Below are positions 25,373-38,604 of a stretch of 64,000 nucleotides of DNA, one piece after another; positions within the stretch are counted from its first letter, which is position 1, and each line of letters starts with the position of its first letter. The notes under the pieces are model-generated. The model searched no databases, was not told the DNA's origin, and worked only from the letters and a program-made list of their open reading frames with translations. Origin of the DNA: Nephromyces sp. MM_2019 (Eukaryota > Apicomplexa > Aconoidasida > Nephromycida); assembly GCA_015657535.1 (NCBI GenBank), contig JADHZB010000659.1:44311-108310 (forward strand), in the 5' to 3' direction. The position numbers were made by a program, and so were the translations under genes.

Positions 25373-25967
25373 TTTTCATGAGTATTATAAATCTATGATA
25401 AATTTAATTTTAGCTTTCAAAGCCGAATTTTAATGAATACTATTTAAGTTTAATCTTGTACATGTATAATTTTTTACAGCAGAATTCATAGTTAACAAAA
25501 TGACATAATACAAATCAATCCATTTATTATCGTACTGAATAGTAAGAATCTCTCCAATTAATAAACATACTTCTTTGGAAATTTCACTTTATTATTTACT
25601 TGATTACGAGTTTAATCAATATATCTCTGATTAATAAAGAAATTTCTAGTAGATATTAAACTAGCAGCTTTACATGACTTTAATAGACATAAATTCTAGA
25701 AGATTAGGTATCCGCTCCAGGAATCTAATTTCACATATTTGGAATTTACTGAGAAAATAATATTTAAATAATTATCATACATTGTAAAAGTGTGCGTAAT
25801 GCTTACGTCCTATAAACTAAATGTACACTTAATTAATCCATCATACTTAATGAACTGGAAAAGTAGGAGATTTATATGAAATTGTAAATGATCAATAAAC
25901 CATTATGTAGTTAGCCTTTAGGACTGATAAAATACCAAATCAAGTGATTTAACTATTATAGAGGAGA
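25373..25967. other. Intergenic, A+T-rich
   Basis: Spacer between two same-strand genes; nothing recognised besides A+T-rich sequence. Confidence 0.6.
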
Positions 25968-28401
25968 ATGGATGGTGAAAATGAAGCAGAAAGTGACTTG
26001 AGCTCTTCAAGTAAGCAAACTCCATATGGAAAACCAAGAAAAAAGTCACTTAGGCAGCGGTGTAAAGAGTTATTTCAGGATTCATTTGAATTTTCAAAGA
26101 TAATTTTGGAGCCAGATCAACTGGCGGTCCCAATTTCCGATGATTTGAAATATTTAGAAATATTGCCTTATAGAAAAAATTTTAGCCATATCTGGAACCC
26201 TTTGAGTTTGAATTTTAAGCAAAAATCTGCTGAGAATTTATATAAAACATCTCTCTATAAATTTATTTCAGCTAGACTCGTACTCTTTGGATCGCTTTTT
26301 ATGATAACTTCGATTATTGGAGTATCAATAGCATATATAATTGAAAAAGCACAAACGACTTATACGACTTATTTTTTTATAACTGGAGCTATTCTTCCTG
26401 TATCTTTGATTCTTACTTCATTGAGCACTTTTTTAAGGTCATATGTGGAGTGGGTGTATTCAGTATTTTGTGTAACTTTTTCGGTTTCTTGGTTTATAAA
26501 CAACTACCTTCATATACGATCCGATAAAAGCAATGATGATGAATATTTTAAACAAGCTGCCCTTACTGGACAAATTTTAATTTTATTTATCCTCATCCCT
26601 ATCCCTTTAATTGGAATTAGCTGGCTATATGCATTGATTTCATTGTTAATAACATTTATTATATACTTGATTGGGGATATTTTATTCTACAAACAACTTC
26701 AACACGAAAATGTCACCTATATATTAATTTTTTCTATCCTTTCTCAACTCTTATATTCTACACTTATTCTTAGCTTGAGTTATCAGAAGGAAAAATCGTT
26801 ACGAAGTGAATTTTATAATTTATTGAGAATAAAAAAATTAGAGGATACTAGAAAAAAGCAGAGCTACCCAGATCTCAATGAAGATTACTTCGATAAAACT
26901 TCTATTCGAAGTTTCAATCAGATTGAGATTAATCAGATGATTGATGCCATGATAGGCTTGGATCAGAAATGTAACACTTTAGGTCATCGAAGCGCCACAT
27001 GGAGATATGAAATCAATAAATTACGTAACGCCTCACCTAACAGATTTGAGATGTCACCCCAAAATTCTCAATTGTCTAATCTGGATATAAACATATTATC
27101 TTCAAACGCTGAAAAATTTTTTGACATAATGGATCAAGGCTTAAATCGTAATGGAGAAGCCATAGAGGAATTTGATCCATTAAATTTTAGCGAGTTTCTT
27201 GATTTTGAAAATAAAATAGATAATAGATGGGGTCAATTCTGGGATTTAGATCTAATAAATTCAAGTGATAAGAATCCAATAGTCAACGCAGGTATTAGTT
27301 TGCTTACAAACCTCATTTCACACCCAAAGATAGCTTCTGAAACTTCAGAGGTTGATAATAGAATGATTTGTCAAACAAGTAAGATTTAAATTTAAACTAA
27401 GCTGATAAAAATAATAGCTCTTAATTTTATTTTTTATTTTTCTCATTTTAGCAACATTGGTGAAATTCTTAATTAATTTACAAAATGCTTACCTTAAGAA
27501 TCCATATCATAATAAAACACATGCTGCAGAAGTAGCTCATTTAGCTTCTTGCCTCACATCAATGCAAGAAATAAGGGATAAGAGACACTCTGGATTCAAT
27601 TTCCTGAATAAGAACTCTAAAATAAGCCTCCTCACTGGACCAATGGGTGAGTTTGCTTTTGTAATTGCTGCTCTAGCTCATGATGTTGGACACCCTGGAC
27701 GAACAAATCAATTTTTAATTAATACAAATTCGACACTAGCCATGGTTTATAATGACTGCTCTGTTCTTGAAAATTATCATGCATCTAAATTATTCTCAAT
27801 CACTTCTATGAAAAGCTCTGAAATATTTTCGTATCTGAATGATAAATGCTACCTTGAAATGAGAAAAAGAATAATAGAAATGATTTTAGTAACCGATATG
27901 TCAAAACACTTTGAAGAAATTACTATATTCAAACAAACTCTGCAAAGCAATCACTTCAACCCTTGTGATGAGGTCAACGATGGATGGTTACTTGTGAAAA
28001 TATGCCTAAAGGCTGGTGATATAGGTAATATATTAAAACTTTTGTTTATTATAGTAGTATTCTAACTAACATTTGGGTACTATACAGGTCATGGAGCATT
28101 GGTATGGGATCAACACAGGATGTGGTCTCAAAGGGTGCTAGATGAATTTTATTCCCAAGGAGATGAAGAAGAAAGTAGAGGCCTTGATAAGTCGCCATTA
28201 TGTGAAAGATTAAACCCAATAAACTTGGCAAAATCTCAAATAGGTTTTTTACAATTTTTAGTTAAGCCAGTGTTTATTGAGCTTTCGAAATCATGCCCTA
28301 CTGATAAAATTGAAAGTCAATGTATAGTTAAGATAAATCATAATATTGATTTATGGAAAAATGAGATTACAGAAAATAATAAAGTTGATTTCCTTCTTTA
28401 A
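25968..28401 (+). CDS. Membrane-bound 3',5'-cyclic nucleotide phosphodiesterase, 765 aa
   Basis: Hydrolyses cAMP and/or cGMP, so it would limit PKA/PKG signalling. Exons 25968-27378, 27452-28024 and 28088-28401 (2298 nt; introns 73 and 63 bp). Residues about 95-270 contain six hydrophobic spans, from ARLVLFGSLFMITSIIGVSI to ILIFSILSQLLYSTLILSL, followed by a basic coiled stretch. The class I catalytic domain starts near residue 470. It shows YHNKTHAAEVAHLASC (the HNxxH substrate/metal motif), ALAHDVGHPGRTNQFLI (HDxxHxGxxN metal site), LKAGDIGHGA (third metal ligand Asp) and QIGFLQFLVKPVFIEL at the C-terminus. Six spans plus one C-terminal catalytic domain is the layout of Plasmodium and Toxoplasma phosphodiesterases. 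All metal ligands are present, so it should be active. cAMP versus cGMP preference cannot be read. Confidence 0.95.
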
Positions 28402-29221
28402 TTTTGCTAAAATCATTTAACTAGCAACAACAATAAATTACTTTTAAACAGAAATTGAAATTTGTTAATTATAATTGCAAAGAAAGAAGGCTTTAAAGTG
28501 TTGAAAATAAGATAAATTTTTATTATTAGCAATAGTTACAAATCAAGCTATTGTTTATCTTGATAACCAGCAATAAGAGAATAATGATTTGATGACAAAT
28601 ACTTTAGATAAATATAATTTTTAAGATATTCTAATACAAAAAGATATTAGTTGCTCTTAGGCTACTGGTAAGGAATGATAACATTTGAGTTGTAGCTTTC
28701 AGTGAATAGATTTATAGCATTAGCTCATAAAGCACAGAGATAAAAATAAACTACCTGTGTGGAATTGCGTTTAAAGTGGTTATTTATATATAATAACATA
28801 ATAATGTGTATGTTATATATATAATATTTGGGTTTTTTCATTGAATAGCACAATAAAGTTACATATATCAAATTTTATTCTGTGAACATTATAATGTTTA
28901 TATATTTAATCCCTATTACAAATAATGACTTTATTTTCTAATCAAAATTGAGAGCTTTCGTCGCCATCACACACAATTAGAACTACTGCAATTACATCAA
29001 AATGCTAATAAAGACCACAAAACATTGTATCTATTCAAGGTCATCATCTACTTAGGATATCTGAATCATATGTAATGTAATTATAAATAAATTTTATAAA
29101 AACCTGAGCAATTAAAATTAAAGTTCATAACATAAAACAAAAACATACAATAAGCTTGTGATAAGCCGACTATATAGGAAAAATATATCTTTTTTTTTTA
29201 ATAGAATATAATTAATAGATT
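28402..29221. other. Intergenic, A+T-rich
   Basis: Contains an A+T tract with partial dyad symmetry around 28785-28830; otherwise nothing recognised. Confidence 0.5.
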
Positions 29222-32200
29222 ATGATTTTCACCAACATAATATCAAGTGGGTTATACCCCACCAAAAGGTGTGGACAATTGGCATTGATTCACAGTAGGT
29301 CTTACACCAGGAAGAGCTACATATCGGAAGCATACAATGTTCCCCCTATTAACTATGATGAATTCAATCAACCAAGCAGTATACCCACTCCTCATTATAA
29401 AATCATTCCTAAGGAATCTTCAGCTTTACAAGGAGAAAATACATTTCAAAATATACCTCCTGAGCATAACCACGTCATAGAGCATCACCAAAAGAGAAAT
29501 AACCCTTTTAAAAGATCTAAGAGGTTTTCTCTACAGGGCCTTAATCAGGATGAGTCTCAAGATTCAAAGCCGTTCTGGCAGGAGCTCATGGAAAGAGAGG
29601 CCATAGAGAAGGCAAAGCATCACAAGAACGCTACAAATAAATATTTCTCAAGGCTGAAACAGATCGTATGATACTCATACATGCCAAAATTACCATTTCA
29701 TCCATCAAAAGTATTATATCTCTTCATCTTTACAGTCGATAAAGTCAAATGATACATTTGGGCCAAGATCTCGTGAACTTAAAAAGAAAAGTCCTGCCGA
29801 TCAATCAAGACAGGCACTCTACACGGAAAGTAGTTTTGAGAACCAAAGCATTTCATCACTAGATAGTTTGAGTATTCAGGGAAATATTGGAGATTATGAT
29901 AGCTCTACAAAAATTATCAACCGAGAAGGTATATTATAAATTTGATAGTTTTAGATAATATCCAAGGAATATGCTTTTATTTTTCAGTTCACTTGAATGA
30001 CACTATAGTAGGAATTCAAGATGTTATAAGCTCAAATTCAGGTTATTCCACACATAAAGGATATTAACATTTTTAATGAATACTTCTTTTTATTTCGATT
30101 ATTAATCTATTCAAAACAGATATTAAAAATTTATAAAACCACTTTCTATCATAACATCATTATCTTCAGGGCAAGATCCAATCCACCTTGGACTACATAA
30201 CCAAATTAAGTTCGCTAACTCCCCATTTGAAATTTTTTCACACATTACGGATCATAGTGAGATAATTACCCCAGAGGTTTTAGCTCTTTCAATTTCTCGA
30301 ATCAGTTATACAATGAATAGGAATGAACGAAATATGGTACTTAAGGTAATTTGATACATGGATATAACTACTTAGCTTACGTAATCTTCAATATTATTTC
30401 TTATAGCACCCAAAATATGAATTAATTCTTGACCGGATTCAAGATGAAATCGACAACTTTACAGGCCACGAGCTGTGTGGTTTATTATTGGCTTTCCAAA
30501 GATTACAATATTTCCCAAGCTGGCACGATAAGATAATAAATAATTGCTCTCTTTCGATTGGAACGTAATATATAAGCTTTTTCTCAAGCTTTGAAATATC
30601 CCAGAAATTTTTCTCGTCCTCTTATAGGTTAGATGTACAAGACATGTCCACTTGTATCTCAGTATGCCTTCAAATTCCCATCCAATCTCAAATCACAAAG
30701 TATTTTTATAACTCTCTTATAAAACACCTGGAACATCGTCTACAAAACTCCTCGTTAACAACTCAAAACATATCAAGCATCACCAAAAGCCTGGGGTGGG
30801 CTAACTCAATTCCTGAAAGCTTGATGGTCCTAATTTCTAATGTATTATCAATACATTTACCTCTTTAGTCATTATACTAAAACGTTTACCATTGAAATTT
30901 AACATATATTACTTTTGGTTTAATTTGTATATTCAACTATTTTTATATTTATATCTCCATGAATGAATCAGTTATTATTTTTATTACTTTCAACGAGCCA
31001 GAGAATTGAAGAAAACATAGTGGATTTTACTCCTAGTCAATTGAGCACCTTGATACGCACACTCGCTAAATTGAACCTCAAGGATCATAAATTAGGGAAA
31101 AAATTCAGTGATCAGGTAAGCAAATTTATCAAGGATTTTACAATACAAGAAATAGTCAAGGTTACCTGGGGTTTATCTAAAATGGAAGCTACCCATGAAG
31201 AATTTTATAAACTTTTCATATCACCAACTCTGCGAGGTTTCCTTCCACAATTTGAAATGAAAGATTTGTCAGTAATTCTGCACTCCTATGCTAATGCAAG
31301 TAAGCTAGTGGTACAATTACCCAACAACATAACTATTTTCTAATGAATTTGACTTTCTGATTAATAATTTCGATATACAATGGCAACTATACCTCGGCAA
31401 TGGAAAGCTCACCATTTCATCAATAACTTTATTTCAGATGTTTATGATAGCGAATTTACTCAAGATTTAGTTAGGCACATACACCCTTTCATATCACAAC
31501 TTCAACCTAATGAGCTAACGGAAGTAGTATCTTCACTTGTCCGCTTAAATTATCAAAATAGTACTACATTCAACTCCCTCAAAAATCGCTCAGTTTTCCT
31601 AGTGGAATCTTTTACACCAATTAAGCTTGTTAAGAATATATATTCTTTCTCTCTAGCAGGAGTAACAGATTCAAAATATTACTACACTATGTGTAATAAG
31701 GTAAACGATTCTATATTGTTGCTAGTATAAATTACAAAGTAATATTAAATAAATTAGAAGTTTTGTACACTACTTATCAACATCACCTATTTTTGATGCA
31801 GGCTATTGATGATCTTCAAATCCTAAAGCCTATATATTTATTCAGGATTTTATCTGCCCTACTTGAGGTTGAATACCTGAGCCACCCCATAACAGATACG
31901 ATTCTTGATATACTTGACAAAGCAAGCTTTAAAAGTATTTTTGTGGAAGAGGCCGTTATCGCCTTGAAATGTTTATCGAAAACACAACACCATTTATCAA
32001 AACGAAACTTCATAGAGAAGTTATTTACACAAGTATACCAAAGGGAGAAGGCCTGGAGGTTAGGAAATCATTTTTTCACTACAGGGGATATTTAAATTTT
32101 GTCTAAAAATCTTTCATTAATCCTGAGTTGATTTGTGTATATGACAATGAGTTTATGAGCTTGTATGCGCATTGATATGAGCCTTTACTGCCGATTATTT

Positions 32201-34221
32201 ATCACAGCATGAAGGAGTATACGAAATTATATCGTTCCAGACACACTTAAAATTTCTATATTTTTTAATTTCTAGATGTTTAACAAGGAGTAATGTTTAT
32301 CATTTAATTGAATGTCAAACTAACATGAAACATTATGACCATCGGCTACTACGGTTATTATATCAAAGATTTCATAGATTTATAGGGGGTGATGACCCTA
32401 TCAATTTTTATAAAATCATCACTGTAACTTCTACACTTCCATACTACCAGCGCCATGTATTGAAAAATCAAATTTCGAAGCAATCTGAAATTTTTAACAC
32501 CATTTCGAGCTGTATTCTAAATTTTTACAATAACCTAGAATTTAACCTTCAAAAGCACATTTCTTTATTATATGCTCTTGCTAAAATCGGCTTTGAATCT
32601 AAAACAACTCTAAGGTATGGATCACCCTTTTTGATTATTATAATAAATCCCATATGACCCTATATAAAATTACAAGTTTACTTTGGCTTATCTCTATTTT
32701 ATCATATAATTTTTAAAAAAACACTTCACAATCTCCTCAAATAAAAATATAATCTATTATATTCAATACCTTCAGAACTACCAATTAGTGGTTTCTTCTT
32801 TTATATCTTTGTTTACAAATACGCACCACTTAATTTATCAATACTACATATTTTGTTACATATAGAATGGAAGATGATATTTGTCATAAAATAGATACAA
32901 AGCAATTTCATCCATCAGCCTCGTCACTCTCACAATTCTTATGGGCACAACTTCAGGTTTAGAAAATCTGAATAAACATACTATAACAAATCCTTGACAA
33001 ATTATTTTTAAATCTTTAAAATTCTAGATGAAGCATAATTTAGATTGGTGTGAAAAAATGATTCCTTCACTATTAGAACAAATTGAAAACAGCTATGAAA
33101 ATGATAAAGATGATGGTGTAAGCCAATCAATTTGTGAAGATTTCAATAAAAGATTAATAGATAATTCTTCGATTATGGTTTGTGACAGCCCTCAAAAATA
33201 TAAACCAAAGTTTAGTTATTATAACTCATTCACATAACCTAAATCAGCCTAAGATGTCTGGTGAAAATCTCACTAACCTCCAACAGGATGAAATTTTGCT
33301 TGTATTGTGGTCCAGTATTGTCGTTGGGAAATTAAAGAAAGCATTATTCCTTCTTGATATTGCTGCTAGGTTTGTTTAGTTATACTGTTCCAATGTTATT
33401 GTTTCTACAACTCTAAACTGCATATATCACATTTATATTAGAAACATTTTTTCAATACATCTAATATTGGATTTTTTCAGCACTTTCTCACAATCAATTC
33501 CTATTGAAGTTGAACTGGCTCAGCAGATAGCTTTTGAAATAGATAATAGCAAAGAATGCATGACCATTTCAAAAACTTCTCGCCAGTGGATTAAAGAACT
33601 TCTCAAATATTCAAATTACAGTTTACATAAAAAATTATCATTTTCAAAAAACGATAAAATTTCACAAGATCAATTATTTCCCTATGTTGATTGGATATCA
33701 CAAACACTTGTTAAGGTAAATAACACTTCATCAAAAAAACCAGAAAGTTTCCCTAACCTCTTGTTTGACAGTTGAAGATACCATTTCTGCGTAACCACAT
33801 GATAGAGAAGGTTTATTTATTCCCAGCAGCAATACCCCAAAAAAAGCATTTGATTGATGTTATCGATATAATGGTTAGTCTTTAAAATGGTTTTGATTCT
33901 TAAATAAATCAATTATCATTAAATTGTAATTTTGCTCTAAAATTTTGTGAAAATTTGATAGGATACAAAATTAACCGACTTGGAAAGTTCACAATTGCAA
34001 GAAGATACATTAACATCAACAGATTTTAGGCTTAAACATGCTGCTGATCTTGGTAATATACTTATATCTATAATTTTTATCTTGAGTTTCCTAAATTATT
34101 TATTTAATATTATTCAGGTTGGACAGTTCATAGTATCAAATTACGAGACCTTGAGAAGTTTAAGAAACATGATAAGCTAAATGACTTCATACAAGAAATT
34201 GTAGCTTCTAATAATCATTGA
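29222..34221 (+). CDS. Helical-repeat protein with degenerate RAP-like C-terminus, 1106 aa
   Basis: Seventeen exons: 29222-29665, 29736-29928, 29988-30041, 30170-30345, 30407-30564, 30628-30841, 30972-31299, 31438-31700, 31802-32058, 32276-32614, 32866-32956, 33028-33177, 33248-33369, 33481-33715, 33772-33873, 33962-34052, 34118-34221 (3321 nt). The N-terminus is Arg/Ser-rich with few acidic residues (SGLYPTKRCGQLALIHSRSY), as in mitochondrial presequences. A disordered linker follows, then many ~35-residue amphipathic helical units such as LSTLIRTLAKLNLKDHKLG and IQEIVKVTWGLSKMEATHEE, like the FASTK/OPR-type repeats of RAP proteins. The last ~95 residues match the end of RAP domains: KHLIDVIDIMDTK, then FRLKHAADLGWTVHSIKLRD and KLNDFI. 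RAP proteins bind organellar RNA, and their expansion accompanies fragmented mitochondrial rRNA in apicomplexans. Function here is inferred. The acceptor before exon 7 is the weakest junction. Confidence 0.8.
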
Positions 34222-37200
34222 TTAATGATATAAATATCCATGATTCAATCATTTGAATCAGAAATAATTATAATTAGAAATCACTTCAAGCTTGGAATCA
34301 CAAGAAAATAAAAATGAAAACTAATTTATATGGATTAATTTACAAAAAAGGGCTTTTTTCAAATTAAATAAGCATTTTTAGTTAATTAAATGATGAAATT
34401 TATAATTCATACTGTCAATTGATATCAGATTGAAGGATTAATGTGACCAATTTTCCAAATTATTTACTCCTTGTTTCTACCGGCTGATAGATTTCTTAAA
34501 CTATTATTCATCCTGTTTGAAATTTATAATTTCTCAAAGAAAAATTTATCTCTTGTGGAAAGAAACTTATCATTACCTGTGATCTAAGTAGTGTTAATTT
34601 CCTTAGGAGTAGTTCAGGAATTAGTATTATCAGATTTAACCAACCACTGTGTAACAGAGTCCATAAAAGACTTCAATTCGGAATCCGAAAAGCATTTGTA
34701 TTTTACACACTGAGGGGAAAATTGAGTATATTAGTTCAATTTTTGAATGTAATTTCTACCATTAGGTTTCAGTTTGAATTGTTATGTGCTTTTACAAGTG
34801 TAAAGTGTCATTCTATTTGTTTTTATTTTGATTTAATTATTATTGGGGTTTATTGATCAAGATATTTTGTTCAATTCACTGTTATGTTATGTATTTTATT
34901 ATTCAATTTAATTTGCAACCAATAACTACCTGTTTATTGTCGGTGACTTTTAGGGTTGCATAAGTTTGATTTTTACCACCTTTGACACAAGTACGTACCT
35001 AAATAAGGAAATGAATGATGAAAATGGGTCTTTGAGAATATTTGCTCCCAACAAGAATGATAATAGTGAGTTTTTGAGAAATTTTGCTCGCAACCATTTG
35101 GATTGCTTGTGATAAATTAATGATATGCATGAAATTACTCAGCTCGAGTTTAAAATCATAGTAGAGCTAAGAAATTTATAGTAAATTAACTCCTTCACTT
35201 TACCCTGTCAGGTGACTTTAGGTGGATTTCATCACTTCTTTGAAGGAATGTTTCCAACTTATCGATCCAAACCATCTTTTAAATTAGGAAATAGAATTTA
35301 AATGGAGAGTTGAGAAAAGTAAGCTTGTAAGGTATATATTCTTTTACTCTTGATAAGGGTGTCAATGTTACTTATAACGTTGATGCAAGTGAAAATTGAA
35401 TAACAGAGAAGTTAAATAATGAATCAATAAGGCAAGTATATGATGATAGTTCAGAACACCTTTATGCCTACATCTTTTGTATGTGTCATCATTATTCTTA
35501 ATCAGTTAAGTAGTTTCTAATTGAATCAATTTTTGGTGACTAATGAAATGGTTACTGTTGTATTTTACTATTTATTTGAATCTACCCTTGTCATTAGGTT
35601 TGAAAGATTAAATTTCCCAAAAATAAAGGTAAGCAATGCAATTTGATTTTGCAGCCAAATATAGCTTATTTAACACATTATGTTTCTATCCTAGTGTGTT
35701 TATGATTAAGTTTTGTGGTTTTACAAAGCTATAAATTCTTCACTCGTGTTATTTCCAAGTTTACTATAATTTGTATTATAAATGGGTTTAAGATGATGAT
35801 TGATGAAGCATTAGTAAATCTGATTAGTTATTTATATTGTTTACAATTACTCAGTTTCATATTGATATGTAATGTGCTAACTTGGATAATGAAATTTTAA
35901 TATAATTAGAATATATACATCAAAAGAATTTTAATATTGAAGGAAACTTTATTCCTTGAGTTGAATTTTATATAGGTATTCATACAAAGATACAATTCCG
36001 AAAACAATTTATTATTAGTTTGTGATTTTATAGTTCATCTTACTACCTGGGGATGTTATCAATTGAATTTGTGTAAATAGGAAATATATTACTGGACTAA
36101 TGAAACGGTACGTACTAGATTTTGCTAAAAAATATGTGCAACACTGAAATACATTTCAAAAATTGAATGGGCTTTAGGAACAAATATATGATTGAGATAA
36201 ACATTATAAGAAATTTGAACAATCAAAACTAGCTGTAACAGACAGGAAGAGCATTAATTTTTTTACTGTCCATGCTTCACAAACAAATTTCCTAAAGCAA
36301 CCTCAAGTTATAAATTCTGCTCTATATAAGTAATTTGACAAACTAAGCTTGTAATAGATTGATTTCCTGAGGCATACTATACCCCTTTAAGTATAAATGT
36401 TACAAAATTTAGTGTGAATAGCTAAATATATATCAAAATTTTATTGTATAAATTGTAAACATTTCATAAACTATATAGTTATCATTTATATTTACAAATT
36501 AGATGTTTGAAATAATTCCTCGTCATAGACAATTGTTAAGCTATTATATACAGTCATTTTGATAAAAACTGATAAGTTACTTCGATTATATTATTTATCC
36601 GAAAATTTTCATCAATCATAATTGCTATATCTAACTTTTAAAATTTACAACTTTTTTCAATTTTGATTCTTTGGCACTAATTTATCCTATAGCTTTACGA
36701 TTTTGATTTAACCAAATCTAGAAGGAACTTAAGTAAATGTTGCAAAATTAGCTTCTTTCACGAATATAGCATAAAAAGTGATCTCTATTTCATTTATCAG
36801 TACTACTAATGTTCAAATAAAAGTCAATTTAATTGCATTTTATAGTACATAAGCTATGGACAATGCACAATTATACTAGCAACACATTGCAATATAATCT
36901 ACTTACTTCTACATATACACAGGCTGACTAAGTGTCCTGAACAAAAAGTATATATGTAGAAAGCATTATTTAATTACTACAAATAAGTATTAATTTCAAG
37001 TAAATCTCTACAATACCCTATCTTCGTGTCTCATATTTTGTAAAGCTTAAAACTCGAGACAATAGCTTAACTCTGAGAATAGGACATTACTTTTTTATGA
37101 ATCCAATAAATTTAATTTATATTTGTACAAACATTTTGTACACCCCACTTTACATGAAAATATAAAATAAGACTTGCCTCCTATAAACAAATTTTTTAAA

Positions 37201-37257
37201 TTATAAAATGTACAATACCTTATCAACTTTTTAAACATATTTTGCATAAATTTCAAA
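34222..37257. other. Intergenic desert, 3.0 kb
   Basis: The longest gene-free stretch of the first 48 kb. A+T-rich, no open exon with matching splice sites found. Contains one imperfect direct duplication (about 35031-35054 and 35072-35095). Confidence 0.5.
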
Positions 37258-38604
37258 TTGAAACATAACCTATCAATCCTTCCCAAACTTAAAATGGAAG
37301 AGAAAAACCCTGATGAATCTGCTTATGATAATGATTATAGCCAATATTATGAATATATCCATGAAACTCCTTTTGAACGATTTCAGAATGAACAATACAA
37401 TGATTTGCTAAATTATTCTCTACTAAGGCAAAGGATAAATAGTATCCTTGAACAGCCAGCACGACTTCAGCTGGTCAGCTCACAGAAACCAATTGCATAC
37501 AATGAAGGCGACCAAGAATATAACATATGGTATCATAAACACCTTACAGACAGATATGACCATTCTCGACCATTACGGGAGCTTGCTTCCTATAAGTGCG
37601 ACCCTACCATAGACTCAGGCTACACAAAAGCAGATTTAATAGATGACCATAAAAATCAATTTTTTTGTATATATTTTGCAAGAGGATGCTGCACAAGTGG
37701 TTCAAATTGTACATTTAGGCATAGACTACCTACTGAGCTTGATGAGCTATGGATTGACTCTGGTCGTGACGCTTTTGGCAGAGAAAGGCATGGATCTCAT
37801 AGAGATGATATGAGTGGTGTAGGGAGCTTCAATGATGACTGCACTACGATATTTGTCGGCGGCCTTCAATACAACAGGGGACTACCAAATGGCGGAGAGC
37901 TCCTAGAAAAAACCTTATGGGAAGAGTTTGGAAAGTGGGGTAGAATTATTTCTCTAAGGGTTATACATCCAAAATGTATTGCTTTTATAAAGTATGCATG
38001 CCGTTTACAAGCTGAATTTGCAAAAATTGCAATGTCTGACCAACCTATGGGTATTTATTCACAAATTTTAAGCGTTAAATGGGCATATACTATAAACAAA
38101 ACTGATGATAAAAAGCTCGAAAAGCCTGCTGCTGACCCTGCAGCACAATCAGTTATTGACAACATAAATAATCTTCAGAGTTCAATTTATAACACAAGCC
38201 TCAATATCTATCAACAATTAGCAAGTAACCTGTCCCCAGAAGAAGCCCAGAACCAAGACATTCTTCAGCAGTTATGGAACAGCGCTTATACTCAGTCTTG
38301 GACTATCTACGCATCATCAACCGAGTCAAACAATCCTTATAATCCATATACTAATCTTCCAACTTATCAAGCTAATCAATTTGAATACACTCAATCCCAA
38401 TTTTCTAGTACCAACCAAACAGAAGGCACAGAGGGCGAAATTCAGAATCCCTCAGCTGCTAAGAAATCTATAGGGCCCGTTACTAAGGACGATCACATAA
38501 CCGAAGAAAACGAATCAAAGTCACTAGAAGAAATGAACCGAATGAAGACTATATTGGAAAAAATTGATAACATTGATGAAAACAATTTCTTTTTACATAT
38601 CTAA
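37258..38604 (+). CDS. CWC2: Cwc2-like splicing factor (CCCH zinc finger + RRM), 448 aa
   Basis: Component of the Prp19-related complex that contacts U6 snRNA and the pre-mRNA in the catalytic spliceosome. Single exon. Start is either 37258 or the Met at 37294 (MEEKNPDESAYDND), which I think more likely. The N-terminal Torus-type region carries YNIWYHKHLTDRYD. Near residues 137-155 a C-x7-C-x5-C-x3-H finger (FCIYFARGCCTSGSNCTFRH) matches yeast Cwc2 closely. Next come the linker DAFGRERHGSHRDDMSGVGS and an RRM (about 200-285): TTIFVGGLQYN, IISLRVIHPKCIAFIKY, AEFAKIAMSDQ. The Gln/Asn/Tyr-rich C-terminus looks disordered. It differs from the RBM22-like gene downstream by lacking the N-terminal zinc ribbon, so both members of the yeast Cwc2/Ecm2 pair seem present. 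Confidence 0.92.
   Translation: MKHNLSILPKLKMEEKNPDESAYDNDYSQYYEYIHETPFERFQNEQYNDLLNYSLLRQRINSILEQPARLQLVSSQKPIAYNEGDQEYNIWYHKHLTDRYDHSRPLRELASYKCDPTIDSGYTKADLIDDHKNQFFCIYFARGCCTSGSNCTFRHRLPTELDELWIDSGRDAFGRERHGSHRDDMSGVGSFNDDCTTIFVGGLQYNRGLPNGGELLEKTLWEEFGKWGRIISLRVIHPKCIAFIKYACRLQAEFAKIAMSDQPMGIYSQILSVKWAYTINKTDDKKLEKPAADPAAQSVIDNINNLQSSIYNTSLNIYQQLASNLSPEEAQNQDILQQLWNSAYTQSWTIYASSTESNNPYNPYTNLPTYQANQFEYTQSQFSSTNQTEGTEGEIQNPSAAKKSIGPVTKDDHITEENESKSLEEMNRMKTILEKIDNIDENNFFLHI

Noticed and set aside
14567..34221. A functional cluster linking the GAP, phosphodiesterase and RAP genes
   Set aside because: Products belong to unrelated pathways, each gene has its own spacer, and strands are mixed; proximity alone is not evidence.
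35715..35900. 61-aa frame in the 3-kb desert
   Set aside because: Hydrophobic A+T-driven frame with no splice context, no family match and stops nearby in typical density.
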